Below, in pieces: positions 19,272-27,359 of a DNA stretch of 64,000 nt (position 1 is its first letter; each line of letters starts with the position of its first letter). Position numbers and translations under genes: made by a program. The notes under the pieces were generated by a model that ran no database searches, had not been told where the DNA came from, and saw only the letters and a program-made list of their open reading frames with translations. The DNA comes from Cupriavidus sp. EM10 (GTDB lineage Bacteria; Pseudomonadota; Gammaproteobacteria; Burkholderiales; Burkholderiaceae), in contig NZ_CP076060.1 in the NCBI RefSeq assembly GCF_018729255.1, positions 2,790,001 through 2,854,000 on the forward strand, written 5' to 3'.

Positions 19272-19303
19272 AGGCGGTGGTTTCAACGAACCACCGCCTT
19301 TTT
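19272..19303 (+). terminator. Rho-independent terminator after 6S RNA
   Basis: AGGCGGTGGTT, loop TCAAC, GAACCACCGCCT, then a T run. The stem is 11 pairs or more and GC-rich. It lies 20 bases after the 6S closing stem and 31 bases before the EVE gene. Confidence 0.93.
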
Positions 19304-19333
19304 CATTTCAACCTCCTGATCTGTCATCGATCC

Positions 19334-19807
19334 ATGGCCGACGAGCGCGCCCGCCAGTACTGGCTGATGAAGTCCGAGCCGGACGAAGCCAGCATCGACG
19401 ATCTGGCCCGCGAAGGTACGCTGCCGTGGACCGGCGTGCGCAACTACCAGGCCCGCAACTTCATGCGCGACCAGATGCGCATCGGCGACGGCGTGCTGTT
19501 CTACCACTCGTCATGCCCCGAGCCCGGCATCGCCGGCCTTGCCGAGGTCTGCTCGCAGCCCTACCCCGACCCCACCCAGTTCGACCCGAAGAGCGACTAC
19601 TACGACCGCGCTTCGAAGCAGGACGAGCCGCGCTGGTCGCTGGTGGACGTGCGTTTCGTCAGCAAGAGTGCACTGATCCCGCTGCCGGCCTTGCGCGAGC
19701 ATGACGCGCTGACCGACATGGTGGTGCTGCGCAAGGGCAACCGGCTGTCGATCACGCCGGTGACGCCGGCCGAATGGCGCTTTATCACTGGAAAGCTGAT
19801 GAAGTAG
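19334..19807 (+). CDS. EVE domain protein
   Basis: A 157-residue single EVE (PUA-like) domain protein. Family motifs: YWLMKSEPDE near residues 8-17, WTGVRNYQARNFMRDQMRIGD near 33-53, VLFYHSS, and the closing VTPAEWRFI. EVE domains bind modified bases in nucleic acids; the bacterial role of stand-alone copies is not settled. The ATG at 19334 places the family start right; an in-frame upstream start would cross the 6S terminator and is rejected. Confidence 0.88.
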   Translation: MADERARQYWLMKSEPDEASIDDLAREGTLPWTGVRNYQARNFMRDQMRIGDGVLFYHSSCPEPGIAGLAEVCSQPYPDPTQFDPKSDYYDRASKQDEPRWSLVDVRFVSKSALIPLPALREHDALTDMVVLRKGNRLSITPVTPAEWRFITGKLMK

Positions 19808-19926
19808 CTTCTGACCTGCCTTACCCGCGATCCCGCCGTTCGTCCGCCAGATCTCCATGCAGGCCCTGCGCGGAACGAAACGCGTGGCCTGGCATCTGAT
19901 AGCCATCACATTGATCGGAGAACAAT

Positions 19927-20625
19927 ATGAAGAAATTGCTGGCCGCCTCGCTGCTGGGTACCGTCACTGCCGTTGCCACGGCCCAGACCGTAGCCGTACC
20001 GCCGCCTTCGGGGGTGCTCTCGCTGTCCGCCGAGGCCGTGACGGAGGTGCCGACCGACGTGGTGACGCTGGTGCTGGCCGCCGAGCAGGAAGGCCCCGAG
20101 CCGTCCGCCATCTCGAATGCGCTGTCGTCGCGCACCCAGGCGGCGCTGGCGCAGGCCAAGCGCGTGTCGGGCGTGGAAGCCCAATCTGGCGGCTTCACGA
20201 TTCATCCGAACACCGACCGCAACGGCAAGATCAGCACGTGGCGCGGACGCTCGGAAATCGTCCTCAAGTCGAAGGACTTTGCCGCGGTGTCGAAGCTGGC
20301 CGGTGAACTGGCCAACCAGATGCAGGTGCAGAACATCGGCTTCTCGCTGTCGCGCGAGGCCCGCCGGGCGGCCGAACAGAAGCTGGCCGACCAGGCCGTG
20401 GATGCGTTCCGCGACAAGGCGCAGGCTACCACCAGGCTCTTCGGCTACAGCGGCTACACGATCCGCGAAGTGTCGGTCAACGAGTCGGGCGGCGTGATGC
20501 CACCGATGCCGCGCATGTACGCGGCCAAGGCCATGTCGGCCGATGCCGGCGCGCCGATTCCGGTGGAAGGCGGCAAGACCCAGGTGACCGTGTCGGTCAA
20601 CGGGTCGGTGCAGATGGTGAAGTAA
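19927..20625 (+). CDS. Periplasmic SIMPL domain (DUF541) protein
   Basis: A 232-residue exported protein. The signal peptide is residues 1-19 (cleaved near ATA-QT). The SIMPL/DUF541 domain follows: LSLSAEAVTEVPTDVVTLVL near 33-52, VEAQSGGFTIHPNTDRNGKI near 82-101, and QVTVSVNGSVQMVK at the end. Family members are periplasmic or outer-membrane proteins of unclear function, some linked to oxidative-stress tolerance. GGAGAA lies about 6 bases before the ATG. Confidence 0.87.
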   Translation: MKKLLAASLLGTVTAVATAQTVAVPPPSGVLSLSAEAVTEVPTDVVTLVLAAEQEGPEPSAISNALSSRTQAALAQAKRVSGVEAQSGGFTIHPNTDRNGKISTWRGRSEIVLKSKDFAAVSKLAGELANQMQVQNIGFSLSREARRAAEQKLADQAVDAFRDKAQATTRLFGYSGYTIREVSVNESGGVMPPMPRMYAAKAMSADAGAPIPVEGGKTQVTVSVNGSVQMVK

Positions 20626-20646
20626 AACCGAGTGTTGCGGAGACTT

Positions 20647-20774
20647 GCTCCCCTCTCCCATGCAGTGGGAGAGGGGTTGGGGGTGAGGGCCTGGCGCTTC
20701 AAGACGCGCCAATCGGCAAGCAGAACTGCTGTGCCCTCACCCCCGGCCCCTCTCCCGCAGGCGGGAGAGGGGAG
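20647..20774. repeat. Paired palindromic repeat (REP/BIME-like), locus 3
   Basis: Two palindromes with the CCCCTCTCCC...GGGAGAGGGG core, facing each other, at about 20648-20690 and 20732-20774. The inner spacer has AATCGGCAAGCAGAAC, the reverse complement of the GCTTGCCGA spacer of the 38.7 and 57.4 kb copies. It fills the gap between the convergent SIMPL and matB genes. Confidence 0.87.
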
Positions 20775-20794
20775 ACCGCCACCGCAACTCCAGA

Positions 20795-22348
20795 TCACAG
20801 CCCCGCAAACTGCTGCCGCAGCACGTTCTTCTGCACCTTGCCCATCGTGTTGCGTGGCAGTTCGTCCACCACGTGCACGCGCTTGGGTACCTTGAAGTTG
20901 GCGATGCGGCCCTTGAGCGTGCCGATCATGCCGGCTTCGTCGATGTCCGCGCCGGGCTTGCGCACCACCACGGCCACCACCGCCTCGCCAAAATCGGCAT
21001 GGGGCACGCCGATCACGGCCGACTCCACCACCCCGGGCATCTCGTCGATAAAGCTCTCGATCTCCTTCGGGTAGACGTTGTAGCCGCCCGAAATGATCAG
21101 GTCCTTGCTGCGGCCGACGATGGTCAGGTAGCCGTCCGGCACCTTGCGCTCTCCGGCCTGGCTGACGATGGCCCCGCCGAAGCGGCCCACATCGCCGGTC
21201 TTGAACCAGCCATCGGCGGTGAATTCCTCGGCGGTCTTTTCCGGCATGCGCCAGTAGCCCTTGAACACGTTGGGGCCCTTGACCTCGACATTGCCGATCA
21301 CGCCCGGCTGGCACGGGTTGCCCTCGCCATCCATCACGCGCACCGACACGCCCGGCAGCGGCATGCCGACGGTGCCGCCGATGCGCTCGCCCAGCGCGGG
21401 GTCATACGGATTCGATACCAGCATCACGGTTTCGCTCATGCCGTAGCGTTCCAGGATCGTGTGGCCCGTTTGCTCGCGGAAGGCGTCGAACGTCTCCAGC
21501 AGCAGCGGCGCCGATCCCGACACGAACAGCCGCATGCTTTTGCACAGTTCCTTGTCGAAACGCGATTCCTGCACCATGCGCACGTAGTAGGTCGGCACGC
21601 CCATCATCACGGTGCTGCGCGGGATGAATTTCAGGATCTGGCCCATGTCGAGCTTCGGCGCCCAGATCATCTTGGCGCCAGCCAGCAGCGCCCCATGCGA
21701 CGCCACGAACAGGCCGTGGACGTGGAAGATCGGCAGCATGTGCAGCAGCACGTCGTCGCTGCGCCAGCCCCAGTATTCGTGCAGCGTCAGCGCATTCGAC
21801 GCCAGGTTGGCGTGCGTCAGCATCGCGCCCTTGCTGCGGCCGGTCGTGCCCGACGTGTAGAGGATGGCCGCCAGGTCGTCGTCGGCGCGCTGCACCGTCT
21901 CGAAGGTGTCCGGCTGCGCCGCCGCACGCTGCAGCAGCGACCCGGTACGGTTCTCGTCCAGCGTGAACACGTGCGCCGTGTTGTGCGCGAAGGCCACCTT
22001 CGACACCCAGCCAAAGTTGGCGCTGCTGCAGACCACCACCGCCGGCTCGGCATTGCCGACGAAATAGTCGATCTCGGCTTCCTGGTACGCGGTGTTCAGC
22101 GGCAGGTACACATAGCCCGCGCGCAGCGTGGCCAGGTACAGGAACAGCGCTTCCGGCGATTTCTCCACCTGCACGGCCACGCGGGCGCCGGCCGGCAGCT
22201 TCAGCGCGGTCAGCAGGTTGGCCAGCTTGGCCGTGGCGCGGTCCAGGTCATCCCAGGTGTAGTACAGGCCGTCATGCGTTTCGATGCAGCAGGCGCTGCG
22301 GTCGGCGGGAAAGCGGGATTCGAACAGGGCGAACAGATTGGCGTTCAT
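20795..22348 (-). CDS. matB: Malonate--CoA ligase
   Basis: A 517-residue ANL-superfamily acyl-CoA synthetase. The phosphate-binding motif is ILYTSGTTGRSKGA near residues 160-173, ERYGMSET near 298-305 is the A5 motif, WFKTGDVG and DLIISGGYNVYPKEIE follow, and the catalytic Lys region is RNTMGKVQKN near the end. It activates malonate with ATP and CoA to malonyl-CoA. The substrate is inferred from the neighbouring malonyl-CoA decarboxylase and from likeness to MatB. The ATG at 22348 gives the right length. Confidence 0.9.
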   Translation of the reverse strand: MNANLFALFESRFPADRSACCIETHDGLYYTWDDLDRATAKLANLLTALKLPAGARVAVQVEKSPEALFLYLATLRAGYVYLPLNTAYQEAEIDYFVGNAEPAVVVCSSANFGWVSKVAFAHNTAHVFTLDENRTGSLLQRAAAQPDTFETVQRADDDLAAILYTSGTTGRSKGAMLTHANLASNALTLHEYWGWRSDDVLLHMLPIFHVHGLFVASHGALLAGAKMIWAPKLDMGQILKFIPRSTVMMGVPTYYVRMVQESRFDKELCKSMRLFVSGSAPLLLETFDAFREQTGHTILERYGMSETVMLVSNPYDPALGERIGGTVGMPLPGVSVRVMDGEGNPCQPGVIGNVEVKGPNVFKGYWRMPEKTAEEFTADGWFKTGDVGRFGGAIVSQAGERKVPDGYLTIVGRSKDLIISGGYNVYPKEIESFIDEMPGVVESAVIGVPHADFGEAVVAVVVRKPGADIDEAGMIGTLKGRIANFKVPKRVHVVDELPRNTMGKVQKNVLRQQFAGL

Positions 22349-22436
22349 GGTACGGAGCAAAAGGGAATGGCATGCCCGGGAGATGGCCGGCGAACGAGCC
22401 TGGGCAGCCGGCCATGATAGCCGGCCGGCCGACATA

Positions 22437-23255
22437 TTACTCCCCGGTGAAATCCGGAGGCCGATGCGCCAGGAACGCGGCCACGCCCTCGGCGTGGTCG
22501 CGGCTGCCGGCGTAGGCAAAGTGGGCGTCCAGTTCGGCCGCCGTCAGCGGCGCGGGCGCCGGCGACAGGCGGCGGATGGTCGCCTTGTTGATGCGCGCGG
22601 CCAGCGGCGCCCCCGCGCACAGGCGCTGCACGGTGGCCGCCACCTCGTCATGCAGGGCCGCCTCGGGCACCACGCGCGTCAGCAGGCCCTTGGCGGCCGC
22701 CTCGGCGGCGCCGAAAACGCGGCCTTCCAGCAGGATTTCCAGCGTCACGGCGCGCCCAGCCAGGGCCAGCAGGCCCTGCAGTTCACCGGGCGCCATCGGA
22801 AACCCCAACCGGTTGATCGGCACGCCGAAGCGGCTGCCCGCCGCGGCGACGCGCAAGTCACAGTTGCACGCGATTTCCAGCCCGCCGCCCACGCAAACGC
22901 CCTCGATGGCCGCCAGCGTCGGCAATGGACATTCGGCGATGGCCCGCAGCGCCGGCGCGATGATTTCCGTGTGATAACGGCGCACGGCGGCTTCGTCGCC
23001 ACGCACCACCGGAAATTCGGCGATGTCGGCCCCGGCGGCGAAGTTGCCGTCGGCGCCCCGCACCACCACGCAGCGCGGCGGTCGGGCAGCCGGGTCAGCA
23101 GGATTGGCCGCACTGGCCACCTCGGCGGCCAGTGCGGCAAACCCCGTGGCCAGCGCCTGCCACATGCCCGCCGAGATCGCGTTGAGCTTGCCCGGATGCG
23201 ACAGCGTGACCGTGACCACGTGGCCGTCGCGTGCGAACGTGACCGCGCCGCCCAT
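22437..23255 (-). CDS. Enoyl-CoA hydratase/isomerase family protein
   Basis: A 272-residue crotonase-fold protein. The oxyanion-hole motif is GADGNFAAGADIAEF near 64-78, and IEGVCVGGGLEIACNCDLRVAA near 112-133 is the second signature half; LARRVVPE-like LLTRVVPEA follows. The substrate is unknown. Its start overlaps the Bug gene stop (TGATG), and it is followed by matB after 88 bases, so it is probably part of the malonate operon. It might act on a longer-chain CoA made from malonyl units, but this is a guess. Confidence 0.85.
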   Translation of the reverse strand: MGGAVTFARDGHVVTVTLSHPGKLNAISAGMWQALATGFAALAAEVASAANPADPAARPPRCVVVRGADGNFAAGADIAEFPVVRGDEAAVRRYHTEIIAPALRAIAECPLPTLAAIEGVCVGGGLEIACNCDLRVAAAGSRFGVPINRLGFPMAPGELQGLLALAGRAVTLEILLEGRVFGAAEAAAKGLLTRVVPEAALHDEVAATVQRLCAGAPLAARINKATIRRLSPAPAPLTAAELDAHFAYAGSRDHAEGVAAFLAHRPPDFTGE

Positions 23256-24262
23256 CAGTCAATCTTCGCGCCCGAGCGCTGCACCACCTCGGCCCAGCGC
23301 TTGATTTCGGCGCGCTGGAACTGCGCGAACTGCTCCTGCGTGAATTGCGGGATTTCCGAGCCGTTCTGCAGCCAGATCGCCTTCATTTCCGGGCTGTTCA
23401 GCGCCTTGGTGGTCTCGGCGTAGAGCTTGTCGACGATGTCCTTCGGCGTGCCCTTGGGCGCCCACAGCGCGTACCAGGTCGACACCTCGTAGTTCGGCAC
23501 GCCCGCCTCGGCAGCGGTCGGCACGTTCGGGAACGCCGCCGAGCGCGTCTTCGACGCCACGGCCAGAGCCTTGATGCGGCCCGCGCGGATATGTTGCGCC
23601 GATGAGCCCAGGCCATCGAACATCAGGTCGACCTGGCCCGCGATCAGGTCCGACAGCGCCGGGCCGGCGCCCTTGTACGGCACATGCGCCAGGTCGGTCT
23701 GGGTCTGCAGCTTGAACAGCTCGCCGGCCAGGTGGTGGGCCGAGCCATTGCCCGCCGATGCGTAGTTCAGCTGGCCCGGATGCGCCTTGGCGTAGGCGAT
23801 CAGGTCCTTGAGCGTGTTGGCCTGCACCTTGGTCGGGTTCACCACGATCACCTGCGGCGGCTGGGCGATCACCGTGATGGGCACGAAATCCTTCTCGATG
23901 TCGTAGTCGAGCTTCTTGTAGAACGACGGGGCGATGGCGTGGTGCGCACCGCCGATGAAGACCGTGTAGCCGTCCGGCGCGGCCTTGGCCGCCAGGCTGG
24001 CACCCACGGTGCCGCCGGCACCGCCGCGGTTGTCGATCACGAACTGCTTGCCCAGCTGCTTCGAAAGCTGCGCGGTCAACGGACGCGCGAACGCGTCGGT
24101 ACCGCCGCCGGCCGGGAACGGCACGATCACCGTGACGGGCTTGCTTGGCCACGGATCGGCGGCCTGCGCGGCCGGCGCGTAGAGGCCCACCCCTGCGCCG
24201 GCCATCATGCCGGCGATTGCAAAGACGCGTGCGAACGCGGTCAGTTTGCGCTGACGACTCAT
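23255..24262 (-). CDS. Bug-family (TctC) periplasmic substrate-binding protein
   Basis: A 335-residue exported protein. The signal peptide spans residues 1-34, with cleavage after AQA. The Bug family pattern is clear: WPSKPVTVIVPFPAGGGTDAFAR near 38-60, GAPDGYT-like AAPDGYTVFIGGAHHAIAP, and the C-terminal APKGTPKDIVDKLYAE. These proteins bind carboxylates for tripartite tricarboxylate transporters or act as sensors. No TctA or TctB gene is adjacent, so it is an orphan; malonate is the ligand suggested by the operon. Confidence 0.9.
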   Translation of the reverse strand: MSRQRKLTAFARVFAIAGMMAGAGVGLYAPAAQAADPWPSKPVTVIVPFPAGGGTDAFARPLTAQLSKQLGKQFVIDNRGGAGGTVGASLAAKAAPDGYTVFIGGAHHAIAPSFYKKLDYDIEKDFVPITVIAQPPQVIVVNPTKVQANTLKDLIAYAKAHPGQLNYASAGNGSAHHLAGELFKLQTQTDLAHVPYKGAGPALSDLIAGQVDLMFDGLGSSAQHIRAGRIKALAVASKTRSAAFPNVPTAAEAGVPNYEVSTWYALWAPKGTPKDIVDKLYAETTKALNSPEMKAIWLQNGSEIPQFTQEQFAQFQRAEIKRWAEVVQRSGAKID

Positions 24263-24369
24263 GTACTGTCTCCTCTCTCTACTTACTGCGTGGAAAGTCA
24301 ATCGAAGTACTGCCTACTGCCACCCCACCCGACAAGAAACCTGCCTGGCGTCCGTGCCCGACCCAAGGG

Positions 24370-25806
24370 CTACAGCAGCTTGGCCACCGCGCGGCTGACG
24401 CGGGGGTTGCCATCGCCAAGGCGAGCCAGATTGTCATCCAGCGCCTCGGGCACGTAAAGATAATTCACCATCACTCCGCATGACTGCGCGCGGCCTTTTC
24501 GCGACAGGTCGGCGCCCCAGTTCACGCGCTCGACACATGCCCCGTTGCCAAGGTGGAAGCGCGCCACCGGATCGGCCGGCACGCCCTTGCCGCCTTCGCG
24601 CACCAGGTAGTGCGCCACCAGCGCCAGCGCCGTGTCGCGGATCACCGGGTCCTGCGCGTCGGCCGGCAGCGCGCCGAACCAGGCCGCGCCATCGGCCGGG
24701 GCATCGCCATGCCGTTCGCGCCAGCGCGACAGCCGCTTGTCACCCAGGATGCGTGCAACCGAATCGCCATCCTGCTTGCGCAGCCAGTCGGCAAAGCCCG
24801 GAATCGGCGACAGCGTGGCGAACTGCTTGAGCTTGGGAAATTCGCGCTGCAATTCCTCGATCACGCGCTTGAGCAGGAAATTGCCGAAGCTGACGCCCCG
24901 CAGGCCCGCCTGCGTGTTCGAGATCGAATAGAAGATGGCCCACTTCACGCGGCGCAGGTCTTCCAGCGGCGCGGCCTCGTCCAGCAGCGCCTGCACGTTG
25001 GCGGCCATCTCCGGCACAAAGGCCACTTCCACGAAGATCAGCGGCTCGCGCGGGATGCGCGGATGGAAGAACGCATAGCAGCGGCGATCGGAATCGAGCC
25101 GGTTGCGCAGGTCGTTCCACGACGAAATTTCGTGGACGGCCTCGTAGCGGATCAGCTTTTCGAGCAGCGACGCCGGCGAATCCCAGGTGATTGGCTGCAG
25201 CTCCAGCAGGCCCACATCGAACCAGTTCGAGAACAGCGCCTCCAGGTCTTCGTCCAGCGCACGCAGGCCCGGGATGCGCTTGTGCCAGCGCAGCATGTCC
25301 GAGCGCAGCTGGATCAGGAAATGCAGGCCGCACGCGCTGTCGCCGCGCTTGCCATGGTGCGCGGCAAAGCGCTTGAAGAAGCGGATGCGCGCGTTCGACA
25401 GCGCCTGCGACAGCCCCGACGCCGTGCCCGCGGCGCCCGCCGATCCACTGCCCGTGCCGCCCGGCGCATCGCGGCCGGCTGCCACATCGGCCAGAACGCC
25501 CAGCATGGCCTGGCGCAGCGGCTCGACAGCGGCCTGGTATTCGTCCTGCCAGGCCAGGGCGGCGGCATTGGCGGCGCCATCGGTCAGGCGGGCCTCGAAG
25601 CATTGTCGCAACTGCTCGCGCTGGCGCTTCACGGCGCGTGTGGAAAGCGTTTGCTGCGCCGGGTCCGGCGTGGCGGGCGCGGGCGCGTCATCGCCCTTGC
25701 GGTTCCACCATCGGCCAAAGCGCGAGAACAGCGAGTCGCTGACGGGCTCGCTGGCATCGAGCGGGGCACTGACTTTCAGCTGGTCGGCGGGATCAAGGGC
25801 AGTCAT
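24370..25806 (-). CDS. mcd: Malonyl-CoA decarboxylase
   Basis: A 478-residue MCD, which turns malonyl-CoA into acetyl-CoA and CO2. The N-terminal helical part is near residues 50-190 (REQLRQCFEARLTD). The catalytic GNAT-like domain shows ISSWNDLRNRLDSDRRCYAFFHP near 255-277, PLIFVEVAFV, FYSISNTQAGLRGVSFGNFLLK, FATLSPIPGF, and HLGNGACVERVNWGADLS near 433-450. The first 45 residues are variable. It lies 74 bases after the GntR gene on the same strand. Confidence 0.93.
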   Translation of the reverse strand: MTALDPADQLKVSAPLDASEPVSDSLFSRFGRWWNRKGDDAPAPATPDPAQQTLSTRAVKRQREQLRQCFEARLTDGAANAAALAWQDEYQAAVEPLRQAMLGVLADVAAGRDAPGGTGSGSAGAAGTASGLSQALSNARIRFFKRFAAHHGKRGDSACGLHFLIQLRSDMLRWHKRIPGLRALDEDLEALFSNWFDVGLLELQPITWDSPASLLEKLIRYEAVHEISSWNDLRNRLDSDRRCYAFFHPRIPREPLIFVEVAFVPEMAANVQALLDEAAPLEDLRRVKWAIFYSISNTQAGLRGVSFGNFLLKRVIEELQREFPKLKQFATLSPIPGFADWLRKQDGDSVARILGDKRLSRWRERHGDAPADGAAWFGALPADAQDPVIRDTALALVAHYLVREGGKGVPADPVARFHLGNGACVERVNWGADLSRKGRAQSCGVMVNYLYVPEALDDNLARLGDGNPRVSRAVAKLL

Positions 25807-25840
25807 GGTCGCGTCCTGCGAGGTCGGTGGGAGATGGGGT

Positions 25841-25867
25841 CGGTCGTTGTCGGTCGTTGTCGGTCGG
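25841..25867. repeat. Short direct repeat in the mcd leader
   Basis: The 10-base unit CGGTCGTTGT occurs twice in a row and is followed by a partial third copy (CGGTCGG). It lies between the GntR gene and mcd. No function is evident. Confidence 0.6.
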
Positions 25868-25879
25868 ATCCATCGGACA

Positions 25880-26599
25880 TCAACCCTGACCCGCCAGCCG
25901 CAGATGGCCGGCCGGCGTGGTGCCCGTGGTGCTGCCATCCGCCATGTCGTGCTCGGCCGCATCGAGCATGCGCAACGCGCCGCGCTGGCGAAGCACGTGG
26001 GTCTTCATCAGCGCTTCGGCCCCCTCGGGATCATGCGCCTTCAAAGCCGAGAAGACCGACAGGTGCTCGGCGCACGATTCATGGATCCGCCCCGGCAGCC
26101 GCAGGCTCTTGTGCCGCGACAAGCGCAGCACCTTGCGCAGGTCGCTTACAACTCCCGACAGCCAGGGATTGCCCGCCAGCCGCTGGATGGCCTCGTGGAT
26201 CTGGTAGTTGGTCTCGTAGTAGGCGTCGATATCGTCGGCCTGCGCGTAGCGAACCAGATCGGCGTGCAGGCCTTCCAGCGCGTCCAGGTCGCCCGGTAGA
26301 GCGTTGCGTGCGGCCTCGTATGCGCAGCGGCCTTCCAGCAGCGCCATCAGCGGGAAGATGTCGTCCAGGTCCCGCTCGGTCAGCGCGTTGACGAAGCAGC
26401 CGCGCCGTGGCTCCAGCCGCACCAGGCCTTCGGCGGCCAGCACCTTGAGCGCCTCACGCAGCGGGGTGCGCGACGTGCCAAGCGACGCCGCCAGCGCCAC
26501 CTCGTCGATCCATGCGCCGGGCATCAGCGTGCGATCGTCGATCATCGCGCGCAGCCGGTCTGCCACCTCCAGGTACAGCGCCTGCCTGACGATACGCAT
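25880..26599 (-). CDS. GntR family (FCD) regulator of the malonate genes
   Basis: A 239-residue GntR/FadR-type regulator. The winged helix-turn-helix is residues 5-70 (VADRLRAMIDDRTLMPGAW, LAASLGTSRTPLREALKVLA). The FCD ligand-binding domain follows (DLDDIFPLMALLEGRCAYEA, YYETNYQIHEAIQRLAGN), with the His and Asp metal/ligand residues typical of the class. It is the first gene of the mcd-Bug-hydratase-matB set and, by analogy with MatR, probably senses malonate or a related acid. Confidence 0.9.
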   Translation of the reverse strand: MRIVRQALYLEVADRLRAMIDDRTLMPGAWIDEVALAASLGTSRTPLREALKVLAAEGLVRLEPRRGCFVNALTERDLDDIFPLMALLEGRCAYEAARNALPGDLDALEGLHADLVRYAQADDIDAYYETNYQIHEAIQRLAGNPWLSGVVSDLRKVLRLSRHKSLRLPGRIHESCAEHLSVFSALKAHDPEGAEALMKTHVLRQRGALRMLDAAEHDMADGSTTGTTPAGHLRLAGQG

Positions 26600-26659
26600 C
26601 GTGCCTCCTGCCTTGGAATGGACGGGGACGGGGCGGCGTCACCTTGAGAGGCGATTAAG

Positions 26660-26681
26660 CCGCAATAATTCATAATTATGG
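26660..26681. promoter_or_regulatory. AT-rich near-palindrome before the GntR gene, candidate operator
   Basis: ATAATTCATAATTATGGAAT lies about 65 bases upstream of the GntR start, in otherwise GC-rich DNA. It is close to a palindrome (ATAATT and AATTAT arms). GntR/FadR regulators often bind such sites near their own gene; assignment is by position only. Confidence 0.4.
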
Positions 26682-26766
26682 AATGCGTCCGACGCTGCAA
26701 GCGGTTTCGATGCTGCAAGGCAGCAACCGTGGCGGATCGGAAACTCAGGGAAATCGAGAAGTGCGG

Positions 26767-26804
26767 CGGGCGATCTTCCTGCCTCCCTGCAGAAGGATCG
26801 CCCG
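26767..26804. other. Unassigned long hairpin
   Basis: CGGGCGATC and GATCGCCCG form a perfect outer stem, with CTTCCTGC and GCAGAAGG mostly pairing inside. No T run follows on either strand, so it is not a simple terminator. It lies in the gene-free stretch. Confidence 0.55.
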
Positions 26805-27359
26805 CGCGTGAAAGAACCGCGTTGGGCCTTTTCATGGGCGCCGGGCGAGATATGCCGGACGCTTGAGGGTCAGATTCGTTTGCTGGCGCTGGCCCCGCGC
26901 CTGCCCCGTTGAAGCACCCGTCGTGGAGTGCGGATTTTCCCGTGCCTTTTCCCGTTCGGCTTTTTCGTCGTTGCCATGGCGCCGCGCATCGTCGTGCGCG
27001 CCCTCCCCCTTTGGCGCCATGCCGGGCAGTCCCTTGCGTGCCCCGACCATTCTTGTAACAGGCTGAATAGCGAGGACCGTGCCATCCCGCCTAAGACTTT
27101 GATTTCATTGAGGCGGACGAAACACAACTTGTGACAGCTGCCTCAGCATGTAACAGGATGTATCTTTGTCGTTACGACCTCAGTTACCCTGCGCGTTGTA
27201 TCTGACGCGATCCATGCCAGCATTTGTGATCGCGACGCTATGCAGCGGTGCGAGAATGTGTTGCCCAACGCACGAAAGCCACGTGCCAAGTGGTTGCAAA
27301 ACTGAAACAAGCCCTGGACAGCCAAAAAGCGCCCCGTCACAACTTGAGAGGTCGAATCG

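Larger units (their letters stand above)
26600..27359. other. Gene-free stretch between the malonate regulator and the DUF898 gene
   Basis: About 760 bases with no believable gene on either strand: small open frames here lack family likeness and start signals. It holds an AT-rich site at 26660-26681 (see separate entry) and a long hairpin at 26767-26804 without a T run. TGTAACAGG occurs twice (near 27055 and 27151), upstream of the DUF898 gene. Confidence 0.6.

Noticed and set aside
26832..27127. Small open frames in the gene-free stretch
   Set aside because: No ribosome site, no family likeness and ordinary chance length for this base composition.
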